Shown: one piece after another, positions 6,396 to 15,900 of the stretch
Position numbering within the stretch: the first letter of the stretch is position 1
Layout: each line of letters starts with the position of its first letter
Origin: an uncultured Lachnospiraceae bacterium
Lineage (GTDB): Bacteria; Bacillota_A; Clostridia; TANB77; CAG-508
Direction: 5' to 3'
Assembly: GCA_947165105.1 (NCBI GenBank)
Contig: CAMUZC010000029.1
Coordinates: 1-17,296 of the forward strand
Length of the DNA: 17,296 bases
The notes under the pieces: model-generated
What the model saw: the letters and a program-made list of their open reading frames with translations, nothing else
What the model was told of the DNA's origin: nothing
The model's database searches: none
Position numbers and translations under genes: made by a program

Positions 6396-6527
6396 TCATT
6401 TTTTCTTATTTTGCTCAATTGCTTTATTAGCTTTTTTTACTTTTATATTAGTAATAGCTAACAATAAACTCAAAAGAACTATTATTATTAAAAGTGTTAT
6501 TACGCATATTATAAAAAACAGTATCAC
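6396..6527 (-). CDS. Hydrophobic membrane microprotein (43 aa), probably frameshifted
   Basis: A GTG start with AGGAGGG 7 bases upstream opens a 43-aa frame: one long hydrophobic helix (about residues 2-26) followed by a lysine-rich cytoplasmic tail, then TGA. The stop comes directly after a run of six As. Reading on in the +1 frame from that run gives a further protein-like stretch (NEADKNLTKVVKCKEHEYYGAI, ending GK) to a TAG at 6323-6325. Removal of one A would give a continuous product of about 67 aa. The gene may therefore be broken by a homopolymer indel (or sequencing error), or the 43-aa form may be real. Family unknown. Confidence 0.6.
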   Translation of the reverse strand: MILFFIICVITLLIIIVLLSLLLAITNIKVKKANKAIEQNKKK

Positions 6528-6595
6528 TTCGTATCCCTCCTAAAACTTTTCCTCTTTTTATTCTAATATTCTGTTTTATTGCTTATTATTTTTTC

Positions 6596-6601
6596 ATTAT
6601 A
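6596..6601 (-). promoter_or_regulatory. -10 box upstream of the 43-aa gene
   Basis: TATAAT preceded by TG one base upstream (extended -10), about 70 bases before the GTG start; the -35 region is poor (TTTTAA). Confidence 0.45.
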
Positions 6602-6664
6602 TCAAATAATTTTTATAATTAAAACATCTTTTTTAATTTATTTTAGTACATTTTAACAATTCTA

Positions 6665-6693
6665 TTGGCATTTTCAAAAAATTGTAGTATAAT
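6665..6693 (+). promoter_or_regulatory. leuS promoter
   Basis: TTGGCA (6665-6670), 17 bases, TATAAT (6688-6693), 41 bases before the leuS ATG. The leader of about 35 bases is too short for a T-box riboswitch, which often controls aminoacyl-tRNA synthetase genes in Firmicutes. Confidence 0.75.
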
Positions 6694-6734
6694 AACCACA
6701 ATATTCAATTTACAGAAAGGACTGATATACAATT

Positions 6735-9134
6735 ATGGCATATGATTTTAAAAATATAGAACAAAAATGGCAACAATATTGGGACGAAAACCATACATTT
6801 AAAACAGACGTATGGGATTTTTCAAAACCAAAATATTATGCTTTAGACATGTTCCCTTACCCATCAGGACAAGGTCTACACGTTGGACATCCAGAAGGAT
6901 ACACAGCAACAGACATCATGTCAAGAATGAAAAGAATGCAAGGTTACAATGTACTTCACCCAATGGGATGGGATTCATTTGGATTACCTGCTGAGCAATA
7001 TGCAATTAAAACAGGTAACCACCCTGATATATTCACAAAACAAAATATTCAAGTATTTAAAAAGCAACTTAAAATGCTTGGTTTATCTTTTGATTGGGAT
7101 AAAGAATTATCAACATGTGATCCTGATTACTATAAATGGACACAATGGATTTTTATTCAATTATATAAAGATGGATTAGCAAAATATGTTGACATGCCTG
7201 TTAACTGGTGTGAAGAATTAGGAACAGTTTTGGCTAATGATGAAGTTATCGATGGAAAAAGCGAACGTGGTGGATTCCCTGTTGTAAGAAAAAATATGAA
7301 ACAATGGGTATTAGATATTCCAGCATATGCTGAAACTTTACTTGAAAACTTGGATGATTTAGATTGGCCTGAATCAACTAAAGAAATCCAAAGAAACTGG
7401 ATTGGTAAATCTGTTGGAGCTCATGTTAAGTTCAAAGTTGCTAACCACGAAGGCTTAGATTTCACTGTATTTACAACAAGATGTGATACATTATTTGGAG
7501 CTACTTATTGTGTTTTAGCACCAGAAAATGAATTAGTAAAGAAAATTACTACTCCAGAACAAGCTCAAGCTGTTGAAGATTACATTAAACAATGTAGTAG
7601 TAAATCAGATTTAGAGAGAACTGAATTAAATAAAGAAAAAACAGGTGTATTTACTGGTGCATATGCTATAAATCCTGTAAACAATAAAGAAATTCCAATT
7701 TGGATTGCAGATTATGTTTTAGCATCATATGGAACTGGAGCAATTATGGCTGTTCCTGCTCATGACGAAAGAGATTATGCATTTGCAACAAAATTCGGAT
7801 TAGATATTATTCCTGTTCTTGAAGGTGGAGATGTTTCTAAAGAAGCTTTCACAGAAGATGGATTACATATTAATTCTGAATTTTTAAACGGATTAAATAA
7901 AGAAGACGCTATAAACAAAATGCTTTCATGGCTTGAAGAAAAAGGTATTGGAACTAAAAAAATTAATTATAAATTACGTGAATGGATTTTTGCTCGTCAA
8001 CGTTACTGGGGTGAACCTATTCCAATTGTACATTTTGAAGATGGAATGGAAACAATTGATGAGAGTGAATTACCTTTAGTTCTTCCTGAACTTGAAGATT
8101 ACGCTCCATCTAAAACAGGTGCATCTCCTCTTGAAAAAGCCACAGATTGGTTAAAATATGAAAAAGATGGAAAGATTGGAAAACGTGAAACAAGTACAAT
8201 GCCTGGAAGTGCAGCATCTAGCTGGTATTTCTTAAGATATATTGATCCACATAATGATAATGAATTTGCAAATAAAGAATTGCTAAAACACTGGTTACCA
8301 GTTGATTTATATATGGGTGGACCTGAACATGCAGTTGGTCACTTATTATATTCAAGATTTTGGAACAATTACTTATACAATAAAGGCTTGGTTCCTGTTA
8401 AAGAACCATTTGCAAAACTACGTCATCAAGGTATGATTTTAGGTGCAAACGGTGTAAAAATGAGCAAATCATTAGGAAATGTTGTTAATCCAGATGATAT
8501 GGTAAATGAATTTGGTGCTGATAGCTTACGTATTTATGAAATGTTTATGGGACCAATTGAGGCTTCTAAACCTTGGGATCCAAAGGGTATTGATGGTTCT
8601 AAAAAATTCTTAGATAGAGTTTGGAGATTATTTGCTGAAAGTGATAAAATTCAAGATACTGAAAGCACTGAATTAGAAAAAGTTTATAATGCTACAGTTA
8701 AGAAAGTTACTAACGACTATGAAACAATGAACTTCAATACTGCTATTAGTCAGTTAATGATTTTCATAAATTCAGCATATAAAGCAGAAGTTCTACCTAA
8801 AAAATATGCAGAAGGATTTGTTAAATTATTAAACCCTGTTGCACCACATATTACTGAGGAATTATGGAATACAGCATTAGGGCACAATGGTTCAATCGCC
8901 TATGAAAAATGGCCTGAATATGATGAAGCAAAAACAATTGATGATGAAATTAACATTCCAGTTCAAGTAAATGGAAAACTAAGAGCTAACATTGTTGCTC
9001 CAATAAATTCTGATGAAGAAACAGTTAAACAAATTGTTCATGCAAATCAAACAATTATTAACAACATTGAAGGAAAAACTATTGTTAAAGAAATTTATGT
9101 AAAAAATAAGATTTATAATATTGTTGTTAAATAA
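6735..9134 (+). CDS. leuS: Leucyl-tRNA synthetase
   Basis: LeuRS charges tRNA(Leu) and edits misactivated norvaline and isoleucine. The 799-aa class I enzyme is complete: HIGH-type motif HVGH at residues 49-52, the CP1 editing domain with [12 protein letters not shown] and the conserved editing Asp347 in HDERD, the KMSKS loop at 575-579, the anticodon-binding helical domain, and the C-terminal VQVNGKLRA segment. The length is typical of the bacterial form. The AAAGGA ribosome site is 13 bases from the ATG, longer than usual, yet no better in-frame start exists and [13 protein letters not shown] is the expected N-terminus. It is a single gene with its own promoter, and ends at a bidirectional terminator facing the 145-aa gene. 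Confidence 0.98.
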   Translation: MAYDFKNIEQKWQQYWDENHTFKTDVWDFSKPKYYALDMFPYPSGQGLHVGHPEGYTATDIMSRMKRMQGYNVLHPMGWDSFGLPAEQYAIKTGNHPDIFTKQNIQVFKKQLKMLGLSFDWDKELSTCDPDYYKWTQWIFIQLYKDGLAKYVDMPVNWCEELGTVLANDEVIDGKSERGGFPVVRKNMKQWVLDIPAYAETLLENLDDLDWPESTKEIQRNWIGKSVGAHVKFKVANHEGLDFTVFTTRCDTLFGATYCVLAPENELVKKITTPEQAQAVEDYIKQCSSKSDLERTELNKEKTGVFTGAYAINPVNNKEIPIWIADYVLASYGTGAIMAVPAHDERDYAFATKFGLDIIPVLEGGDVSKEAFTEDGLHINSEFLNGLNKEDAINKMLSWLEEKGIGTKKINYKLREWIFARQRYWGEPIPIVHFEDGMETIDESELPLVLPELEDYAPSKTGASPLEKATDWLKYEKDGKIGKRETSTMPGSAASSWYFLRYIDPHNDNEFANKELLKHWLPVDLYMGGPEHAVGHLLYSRFWNNYLYNKGLVPVKEPFAKLRHQGMILGANGVKMSKSLGNVVNPDDMVNEFGADSLRIYEMFMGPIEASKPWDPKGIDGSKKFLDRVWRLFAESDKIQDTESTELEKVYNATVKKVTNDYETMNFNTAISQLMIFINSAYKAEVLPKKYAEGFVKLLNPVAPHITEELWNTALGHNGSIAYEKWPEYDEAKTIDDEINIPVQVNGKLRANIVAPINSDEETVKQIVHANQTIINNIEGKTIVKEIYVKNKIYNIVVK

Positions 9135-9140
9135 ATATAA

Positions 9141-9175
9141 AAATAAACTAGTTACCAAAAGTAACTAGTTTATTT
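9141..9175. terminator. Bidirectional terminator between leuS and the 145-aa gene
   Basis: A 15-bp perfect stem (9141-9155 with 9161-9175) with a 5-base loop, A/T-rich at both ends. It begins seven bases after the leuS stop, and the stop codon of the opposing 145-aa gene (9165-9167) lies inside the stem. Confidence 0.9.
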
Positions 9176-9602
9176 TTATTTGGATAGTAGCTTTTTCTCC
9201 CTTTTGAATGCATATGCCTCTAATTTCTTTCAAAATCTCAAGTGATGTATTATATTCATCCTCATCCCATACATGACCATATTGATCTTGTAGAATTTCA
9301 GAATACTTTATAATAAATTCACCTGTTTTTAGCATATATCTCCGTAACTCTTTTGCATTTTGAAAGCATATTTCTTTTATTACACCAATTTGAAATACAT
9401 TACTTTCTTTTTTACATATTCTTAAAATCTGTTCAACATCATAGTCTGTGTTCCATACATCTTGATATTTGTAATATGTTTCAATAAATTCCTTTACTGT
9501 AATATCTAAAGCATGTGTTTGATGAAATCTTAGAATTGCTTTTTTCACCATACCAAGACATAAAAGAAGTGCTATAAAGAGTATAACCTTTTCAAAAGTC
9601 AT
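9165..9602 (-). CDS. Membrane-anchored protein of unknown function (145 aa)
   Basis: I do not recognise the family. One hydrophobic segment at residues 5-18 (KVILFIALLLCLGM) with KK directly after it suggests an N-terminal membrane anchor or uncleaved signal, leaving a helical, charged domain of about 120 residues (for example DVEQILRICKKES and NAKELRRYMLKTGEF) in the cytoplasm. AAGGAGG lies 10 bases upstream of the ATG, and the gene has its own extended promoter at 9669-9697. Its last codons are encoded within the shared terminator hairpin. It follows the broken yihY gene on the same strand but is transcribed separately. Confidence 0.85.
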   Translation of the reverse strand: MTFEKVILFIALLLCLGMVKKAILRFHQTHALDITVKEFIETYYKYQDVWNTDYDVEQILRICKKESNVFQIGVIKEICFQNAKELRRYMLKTGEFIIKYSEILQDQYGHVWDEDEYNTSLEILKEIRGICIQKGEKATIQIKIN

Positions 9603-9668
9603 TTAAATTCAGCCTCCTTAGAATTAATTAATCTTTTAAGGATTTATTTGTTAGCTTTTAATAAATAT

Positions 9669-9697
9669 ATTTTATCACAATTCTTCTCATTTATCAA
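9669..9697 (-). promoter_or_regulatory. Promoter of the 145-aa gene (extended -10)
   Basis: TTGATA (9692-9697), 17 bases, TAAAAT (9669-9674), with TG one base before the -10. It lies just past the repaired end of the yihY frame. Confidence 0.65.
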
Positions 9698-9702
9698 TAA
9701 TG

Positions 9703-10507
9703 CTATTTTTTTATTGTATAATTATTAACTTCCGCTCCTATTAAAATAATATACATACAAAAATAAACCCACATCATTGCTAATACAATTGTTGTTAAAC
9801 TTCCGGTACATTATTGAAAAACCTTTAAACGTTTCTAAATATACTGAAAATATTGATGAAATTATAAACCATCCAACAGACGCAACTATTGCTCCAGGAA
9901 TTTGCTTTCTTATTTTTTGTTTGTGACCCGGAACAAATTTATAAATCAACAATAAAATAACAAATAAAACAATATATATTGCCATTTTAGAAAAATGAAC
10001 AATATTTAAAATATTATTTGAAATATTGTATTTGTATTTTAATATATCAACTATACTATTTCCAAAAACTGAGAGTACTAGAACTGAAATAATTGCTAAA
10101 ACAAAAAACACAGTTAAAATTAATGACTTAATTTGTATTTTTAAAAAATTATTTTCTTTATCCGTTTCATATATATTATGCAATCCTTTTGATAATGCAT
10201 AAAACCCTCTTTTGGCAGACCATAATACAAATATTGCAGAAATTGAAACAGTACCTACTGATTTGGAATAAACCTCCTGTATTATTCCCATTGTAATATC
10301 AGTCATGGTATCTGGCATTACATTTTGAATAATAGAAAACAACAATTCTTTTGAAATATACGTATACTGTATTAACGTTACTATAAGCATAATAAACGGG
10401 ATAAATGAAAGAACTGTATAATAGGCACATTGAGCAGTGTATTCACTAATATGATGATTATCTAATTTTTCACAGAAAGACTTAATATTATTCCAAACTA
10501 GTTTCAT
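9703..10507 (-). pseudogene. YihY/UPF0761 family inner membrane protein, frameshifted near its C-terminus
   Basis: Family members are polytopic membrane proteins, once labelled ribonuclease BN, of uncertain function. The frame shows the expected N-terminal pattern (YTAQCAYYTVLSFIPFIMLI, then FVLWSAKRGFYALSKGLHNIYE) and several later membrane helices (about 130-155, 175-200 and 205-235). The open frame ends early in a non-family tail after IMYRKFNNN. Dropping one base from the CC at about 9805-9806 (minus-strand TACCGG to TACGG) restores the family C-terminus MYGSLTTIVLAMMWVYF and GAEVNN, ending at TAG 9703-9705 and giving 267 aa. I take the start as the ATG at 10507 (GGAGGG 7 bases upstream). 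Either a true pseudogene or a sequence error. Confidence 0.85.
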
Positions 10508-10542
10508 ATATTTTCCCTCCAATATAAATAAAATTATACAAC

Positions 10543-10579
10543 AAAAACAGTCTTTTATTATTTATTCCAAAAAGACTGT
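10543..10579 (-). terminator. Terminator after the GltD-like gene
   Basis: ACAGTCTTTT (10547-10556) pairs perfectly with AAAAGACTGT (10570-10579); a T run follows on the minus strand. It lies between the GltD-like stop and yihY. A TATAAT at 10533-10538 just beyond it may be the yihY -10 box, but no good -35 is visible. Confidence 0.8.
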
Positions 10580-10586
10580 TCTATAC

Positions 10587-11861
10587 TTACAAATTAGAAA
10601 TTATATATTCTGCAACATCTCTTCCTGCTCTAGCTGCCCATGCCACTGTGGATTTGTCTTTGGCAATATCTCCACCTGCAAAAACGTTTTTCATAGATGT
10701 TTCATGATTTTCGTTAACTATAATATAACCATTTTTATCACATTCTATTCCAAGACTATTTACTATTTTTTCTTCTGGCATAGAACCAATTGCCATAACA
10801 ACGTAATCCATATCTAATTCAAAATTACTTCCATCTATATTAACAGGAGATAGTCTTTTTTCTCCATCTTTTTGAATCAATTCTGTTTGTATGCATTCAA
10901 TTTGCTTTACTTTATTTTTCTTCAAATCACAATCATTTTGATTGTTTCCAAGAATTTTAACAACATTGGTTTGAAACAAAAACTCTATTCCCTCATTTTT
11001 GGCATCTTCTATTTCTTTTGTTTCAGCTGGCATTTGCTCCTCTGCTCTTCTGTAGATAATATATACCTTTTCAGCACCTTTTTTATTTATTGTTCTAGCA
11101 CAATCCATTGCAACATTTCCACCACCAATTACTGCTACTTTTTTTCCTTTGTAATCTGGGTGTGTATCAAATTCTAGTAATGAATTTCCTCCATATACTC
11201 CATCTAATTCTTCCCCTTCTATTCCCATCTTCCATGGTATATTTGCACCTATTGAAATAAATACTGCATCATATTGTTTTTTTATTTCTTCTAAACTAAT
11301 ATCAGTTCCTAACTCTTGATTTAATTCAACTTTTATTCCCAAATTAATTATTTTATTAATAGTACTATCTAAAGCTTCTCTTGGTAATCTAAATTCTGGA
11401 ATTCCATGTCTTAATAATCCACCTAGTTTATCCTTTTTTTCGAAAATTGTTACTTGAATTCCCGCTCTTGCAAGAAATGCCGCACATGTAAGACCTGCTG
11501 GTCCACTACCTATTATTGCAACTTTTTTTGAATTATCTGTTTTAAGCTTGTCCAAACAATAATCGTTTTCAATAGCTTTATCCCCAATGAAAGTTTCTAA
11601 AGTTCCAATACTAACAGGATTAGATTTTATTCCTCTAACGCATTTTCCCATACATTGACTCATGTGAGGACAGATTCTTCCACAAACTGATTCTAATACC
11701 GTTGTTTTGCTTAATACTTTATATGCCTGTTCATAATTTTCTTCTTTTATGTTTTTTATAAATTCCGGAATATCGTTTCCTAGAGGACATCCCTTTTGAC
11801 ATGGCTTTACTTTACAATTTAAACAATAATTAGCTAACTCTTTTACATTTATATCATTCAT
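10587..11861 (-). CDS. GltD-like NAD(P)-dependent FAD/Fe-S oxidoreductase (glutamate synthase small-subunit type)
   Basis: This belongs to the family of GltD, NfnB and the N-terminal half of dihydropyrimidine dehydrogenase: flavoproteins moving electrons from NAD(P)H through FAD to iron-sulfur clusters. The N-terminal domain has eight cysteines in two groups (13, 16, 21, 25 and 60, 64, 70, 74), as needed for two 4Fe-4S clusters. Then come the FAD loop GSGPAG (118-123), the NAD(P) loop GGGNVAMDCAR at about 250, and the C-terminal AGGDIAKDKSTVAWAARAGR signature. I use the second ATG (11861), because GGAG lies 6 bases before it and overlaps the codons after the first ATG (11873). No large subunit (gltB, nfnA or preT partner) is nearby, so the electron acceptor is unknown. 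Confidence 0.9.
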   Translation of the reverse strand: MNDINVKELANYCLNCKVKPCQKGCPLGNDIPEFIKNIKEENYEQAYKVLSKTTVLESVCGRICPHMSQCMGKCVRGIKSNPVSIGTLETFIGDKAIENDYCLDKLKTDNSKKVAIIGSGPAGLTCAAFLARAGIQVTIFEKKDKLGGLLRHGIPEFRLPREALDSTINKIINLGIKVELNQELGTDISLEEIKKQYDAVFISIGANIPWKMGIEGEELDGVYGGNSLLEFDTHPDYKGKKVAVIGGGNVAMDCARTINKKGAEKVYIIYRRAEEQMPAETKEIEDAKNEGIEFLFQTNVVKILGNNQNDCDLKKNKVKQIECIQTELIQKDGEKRLSPVNIDGSNFELDMDYVVMAIGSMPEEKIVNSLGIECDKNGYIIVNENHETSMKNVFAGGDIAKDKSTVAWAARAGRDVAEYIISNL

Positions 11862-11891
11862 TTTTTTCTCCATAATCTATAGTTTATTTTT

Positions 11892-11920
11892 ATTATATAA
11901 GAACATATATACTATTTCAA
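11892..11920 (-). promoter_or_regulatory. Promoter of the GltD-like gene
   Basis: TTGAAA (11915-11920), 17 bases, TATAAT (11892-11897), about 30 bases before the chosen start and directly after the pgeF stop. Confidence 0.75.
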
Positions 11921-11928
11921 GTCTGTTA

Positions 11929-12756
11929 TTACAAAGATATTATAGCTGTTCCTAAACCATAATTCTTACCATCACCCCTACAAGAATTAACAATATCCTT
12001 ATTGCACAAACTACAAATACCGCAATCATAAATATTTTCATCTTTTATTCCACAATTTATAAGCAAAGTTTTCGTGATTAAAACCGTATCAATTCTCCAC
12101 GTATCAACTCCACTTCCATCTTTTCCAACGTATTCAATAAATTCATTTAATCTATTGGTATATCCAAAAATCTCATCACATAGATTTTTAACATCTTCCT
12201 TTACCTCAAAGTGACATTTTCTAATACTAGGGCAAATACATATAATAATATCTCCCGGATTACATCCATAATTTTGTATCATAGCATTAACCCCATTAAC
12301 AGCAATCTTAGCAAACGTACCTCTCCATCCAGAATGAACATTTCCAATTACTTTTTTTACAGGATCATATAATAACAATAAGATACAATCGGCATTAGAA
12401 GAAGCTAAAGATACTCCATTAAGATTTGTAACCAATCCATCAACATCTTTAAACTCTTCTTCCTCAATACTCATTTTTTCAGGTACTTTATCCACAACTT
12501 TTACACAATTAGTATGAGTCTGATTAGCCTTAACAAGTGTGTTACTATCAACCCCTATCACATCACAAAAATCAATATAATTTTCAATAGAAGTCTGACG
12601 TCTCTCCAAACTTACTACACCAGGTCTAGTATTAAAAAAATGTGGTTTCAACGTATACGCATGCTTTACCCCTAAATCATTCAAAACCCTAAACTGCAAA
12701 AACTCAAACCCATTTTTTCTTCTATGAACAACCACCTCATTACTCAAATCTTTCAA
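11929..12756 (-). CDS. pgeF: Laccase-domain protein, PgeF/YfiH family
   Basis: The family is called peptidoglycan editing factor; members also act as purine nucleoside phosphorylase/adenosine deaminase enzymes with an active-site metal. The diagnostic motifs are present: QTHT with His81, NADC with Cys124 and HSGWRGT with His141 (the three metal ligands), then CICPSIRKCHFEV and a late Cys-rich DCGICSLC. The frame opens at a GTG (12768), but that codon is part of the AGGTGGG ribosome site, so I place the start at the TTG 7 bases beyond it (12756), giving 275 aa. It follows addB and the palindromic element on the same strand; a weak promoter (TTGGAT-17-TAATAA) may lie in between. No terminator is seen before the GltD-like gene. 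Confidence 0.9.
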   Translation of the reverse strand: MKDLSNEVVVHRRKNGFEFLQFRVLNDLGVKHAYTLKPHFFNTRPGVVSLERRQTSIENYIDFCDVIGVDSNTLVKANQTHTNCVKVVDKVPEKMSIEEEEFKDVDGLVTNLNGVSLASSNADCILLLLYDPVKKVIGNVHSGWRGTFAKIAVNGVNAMIQNYGCNPGDIIICICPSIRKCHFEVKEDVKNLCDEIFGYTNRLNEFIEYVGKDGSGVDTWRIDTVLITKTLLINCGIKDENIYDCGICSLCNKDIVNSCRGDGKNYGLGTAIISL

Positions 12757-12813
12757 GCAATATCCCACCTTTTTTATTATTTTAAAAATTTTAAATATCC
12801 AATACTACATTTA

Positions 12814-12933
12814 CTCGGAGAAAAAATATATTATTCCGCAGTGGAGTGCGCAGTTTGGCGCTCCACACCAATGTCTTTCTCCAAAAATCAACGCCAGCAA
12901 ACGAACGGAGGAATAATATATTTTTTCTCTCGG
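12814..12933. mobile_element. Palindromic MITE-like element between addB and pgeF
   Basis: Two perfect 20-bp inverted arms (12818-12837 and 12910-12929; GAGAAAAAATATATTATTCC and its complement) enclose 72 bases that are much more GC-rich than the surroundings. Inner pairings extend the fold: GTGGAG/CTCCAC within 12843-12868, and GTTTGGCG with CGCC-CAAAC. CTCGG occurs at both outer edges (12814-12818 and 12929-12933), a possible short target duplication that overlaps the arms. There is no transposase frame, so it would be non-autonomous. On the minus strand it ends in a T run and could also serve as a terminator for addB. Confidence 0.7.
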
Positions 12934-12961
12934 CAACACACCCTAACAAAAATATTAAAAA

Positions 12962-15900
12962 CTAATCCTGCATCATCTCCAGCACAGCTTCCTTCTCCGC
13001 ATTTGCAATATAATTAAACCCATTCGTACAATCGGCCCCATTAAAATTGCAAACCGCCTTATATGCACAAAAATCACATGGAGTCTTCTTATTCCTAATA
13101 TTATAATACGGTTTAATATCAATGTTCCCACTTAAAATTTCATCAGAAATCTGCTTAATAATCTTATTAGTGTACTTTTGTAAATACTCAAACTGTTTTC
13201 TGCTAACTGAACTAGAACGAGTATTACTTAAAGTACCATCTTTTCCAATATATGCAGGAACTACATTTGAAGCACCTGAATCTAAATTAGTATCCATCAT
13301 TTTAACCACATCAACATCTGCCAAAATTAGGCCCTGCATTTTAAACTGTTTGCGAATTTTTTCTTCAATTTCTTCCTGAGATAAGCTTTGCTTTGACTTA
13401 ACAACAGGATCAATCAAATTAAAATATAGTACACCTGCAGGCATTAAATCTTCTGCTTCGCAAACTGCATCTAAATATGTAATAAGCTGTAATTGAAGTC
13501 CAGCATAAACTTGGTTTAAATCAATATTTTTAGCAGAAGATTTATAATCTATGATGCGAACATATTTATCACCATCTAATTTAGCAATATCAATTCTATC
13601 AATTTTTCCAGTTATTTCAACCTTTTTACCACTATCTAATTCCATAACTATTGGTGGATATTCTTTTCCTTCTTTAAACTCTACTTCATTGCCTAAAACC
13701 TCAAACTTGCTATACTTAAGGCTTTCCACAATATATTTCATAGACCTAAAAATTACTTTTTTCAAACGCATGCTTAAAGACTTATATTTTGGTGAACTTG
13801 TAAAAATATAATTTTTATTCAAACCTAATTTTTCTTCTATAATTTCTTCTACTAAATCTTGAATTTGTGCATCTTCCAACTCTTTAATATCATATGATTT
13901 TTCCTTAATATTATTAAAAAATGTATCAATAACATCATGCATAAATGTTCCTGTATCTACTGGATTAATTTTAAAATTATCTTTTTCTGACAACTTTAAT
14001 CCATACTTTAAATAATAGGCAAAATGGCATGCTTGATACTGTTCCAACCTTGATACACTTGTCCTTAGAGTATCTCCATACATTTTTGAAATGTTCTTTT
14101 CATTTATTTTCTCTGGTTTATTATTATATAAAAGTGCTTCCATAGCTTTTTCAAGCTTGTATTTCCATGCTTTATTGTTTCTATAATAATTATAAACCTC
14201 TACCCATTTATCTTCTATTTCACCTGTATCTCTGTATTCACCTAATTTATTTAACAACTCATCAAATGTAGTATTTTCAATTAAAACTTCTGATGTTCTT
14301 TCAATAATATCGCTCTCCTCTTCCAACTTTGGAAAAATCTTTTTCATTTTTGAAATTAAAATCGAACCTCTTAAAGTTTTTCCCTCTGAATTTGAAGAAG
14401 CATATGATAAAAATAATTTTTCCTCTGCAGTAGTAAATGCTTTGTAAATATTAAAATTATCTTCATATAAACTTTCAATTGTATTACGTGCAAGTTCTAC
14501 CCCATTTTCTTTTAAAAATTGTCTATCATTATCATTAAAAAATCCTTCATTTTTATGAACAGATGGGAACATACCATCATTTAAACCAATTATAAAAATC
14601 GCTTTTACCTTATGACTTCTTGACCTGTCAATATCACCAATTATAACTTGGTCTTGAGTTCCAGGAATTTTACCTAAATCACTACTTGCTAAGCCTGTTT
14701 TCAAAATTTGCATATATTTATCAAATGAAACTTTTTCATCTCCAAACACAAGAACAATTTCATCTAAAACATTCATTATTATTTTCCAACTAGTTTCATA
14801 CTGTGCTGCAAACTCTGTCTGTCCTGCAATTTTTAATTCTTCAATTTTTTCTTCAAACTTTTTATCAATCTCATTTTTTATTAAGAAATCATATAAATTT
14901 TGAGTAATAGTTTTTACATCATTAGTTCCAGATAAATTATCTTTGAACTCTAATAATGGATTAACTACCATTCTTCTCATCTCACGGATTCTTTCAATTT
15001 GCTCTTTATTTGTATCGTCCTCATCTTTAAAATTCCATTCAGATTTATACCATTTATTGTTTTTTATTCCCCATTTTTGGCAATAATTTTCTAACATGAA
15101 AATTTCATGCTTACTGAAGTCTAAGAAACCAGTTTTTACGTAATTTAAAACAGACTCATATGACCAATTTCTTGCAAATATTTCTAATATTGATAATATA
15201 TATTTTACAATAATGTTTTGGCTTAAGTCTTTTTTCTCATCAATAAATACAGGTATTTGATATTTATTAAATACAACTTTTACCAAATTTGAATAAACAT
15301 CTAATCCCTTTGTTATTACTGCAATATCTTTGTATCTATAATTATTATTACGAACTAATTTCACAATATTTATTGCCACATTTTCAATTTCAGAATATTG
15401 ATTATTAGCCAAAAATAGCTTAATGTTATCTGGCTTTTCATCATATTTTTTATATGGTATTGCATATAAATTTTTTTCTAAATGTTGAAGCTCCTTATTT
15501 TTAAATCTATAAACATTGCTTAAATGAACAGGTTCATCTATGGCAATTCCGCCTTCCTCAGCAACTTCAAACAATCTAGTTATAGTCAATTTATTTGAAT
15601 AAAAAACATCACTTTCTGGTGAAATGCTATCTTCAATTGAATCAGAACAAATAGCGATGTTTACTTGACTTGCAGCCATTGCAAGTTGTTTTATTATTTC
15701 ATATTCTTGTTTAGTAAAGCCTACAAATTCATCAATGTATATTAGTGTATTGTTAAAAATGTCAACATCACCTAATTGATTTGCTAAATTCGTTAAATTA
15801 TCATTTTCATCAATATAACGGTTCTCTATTTTATTCTCGAATTCACTATACACTTGTAAAATATCTTGGATTTTTAACTTTAAATAATTATCATCTGTTT

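Noticed and set aside
6694..6734. T-box riboswitch upstream of leuS
   Set aside because: The leader is only about 35 bases, with no specifier loop, T-box sequence or terminator hairpin.
12724..13017. 97-codon plus-strand frame across the palindromic element
   Set aside because: It overlaps the starts and ends of pgeF and addB, has no ribosome site, and its middle is just a translation of the repeat.
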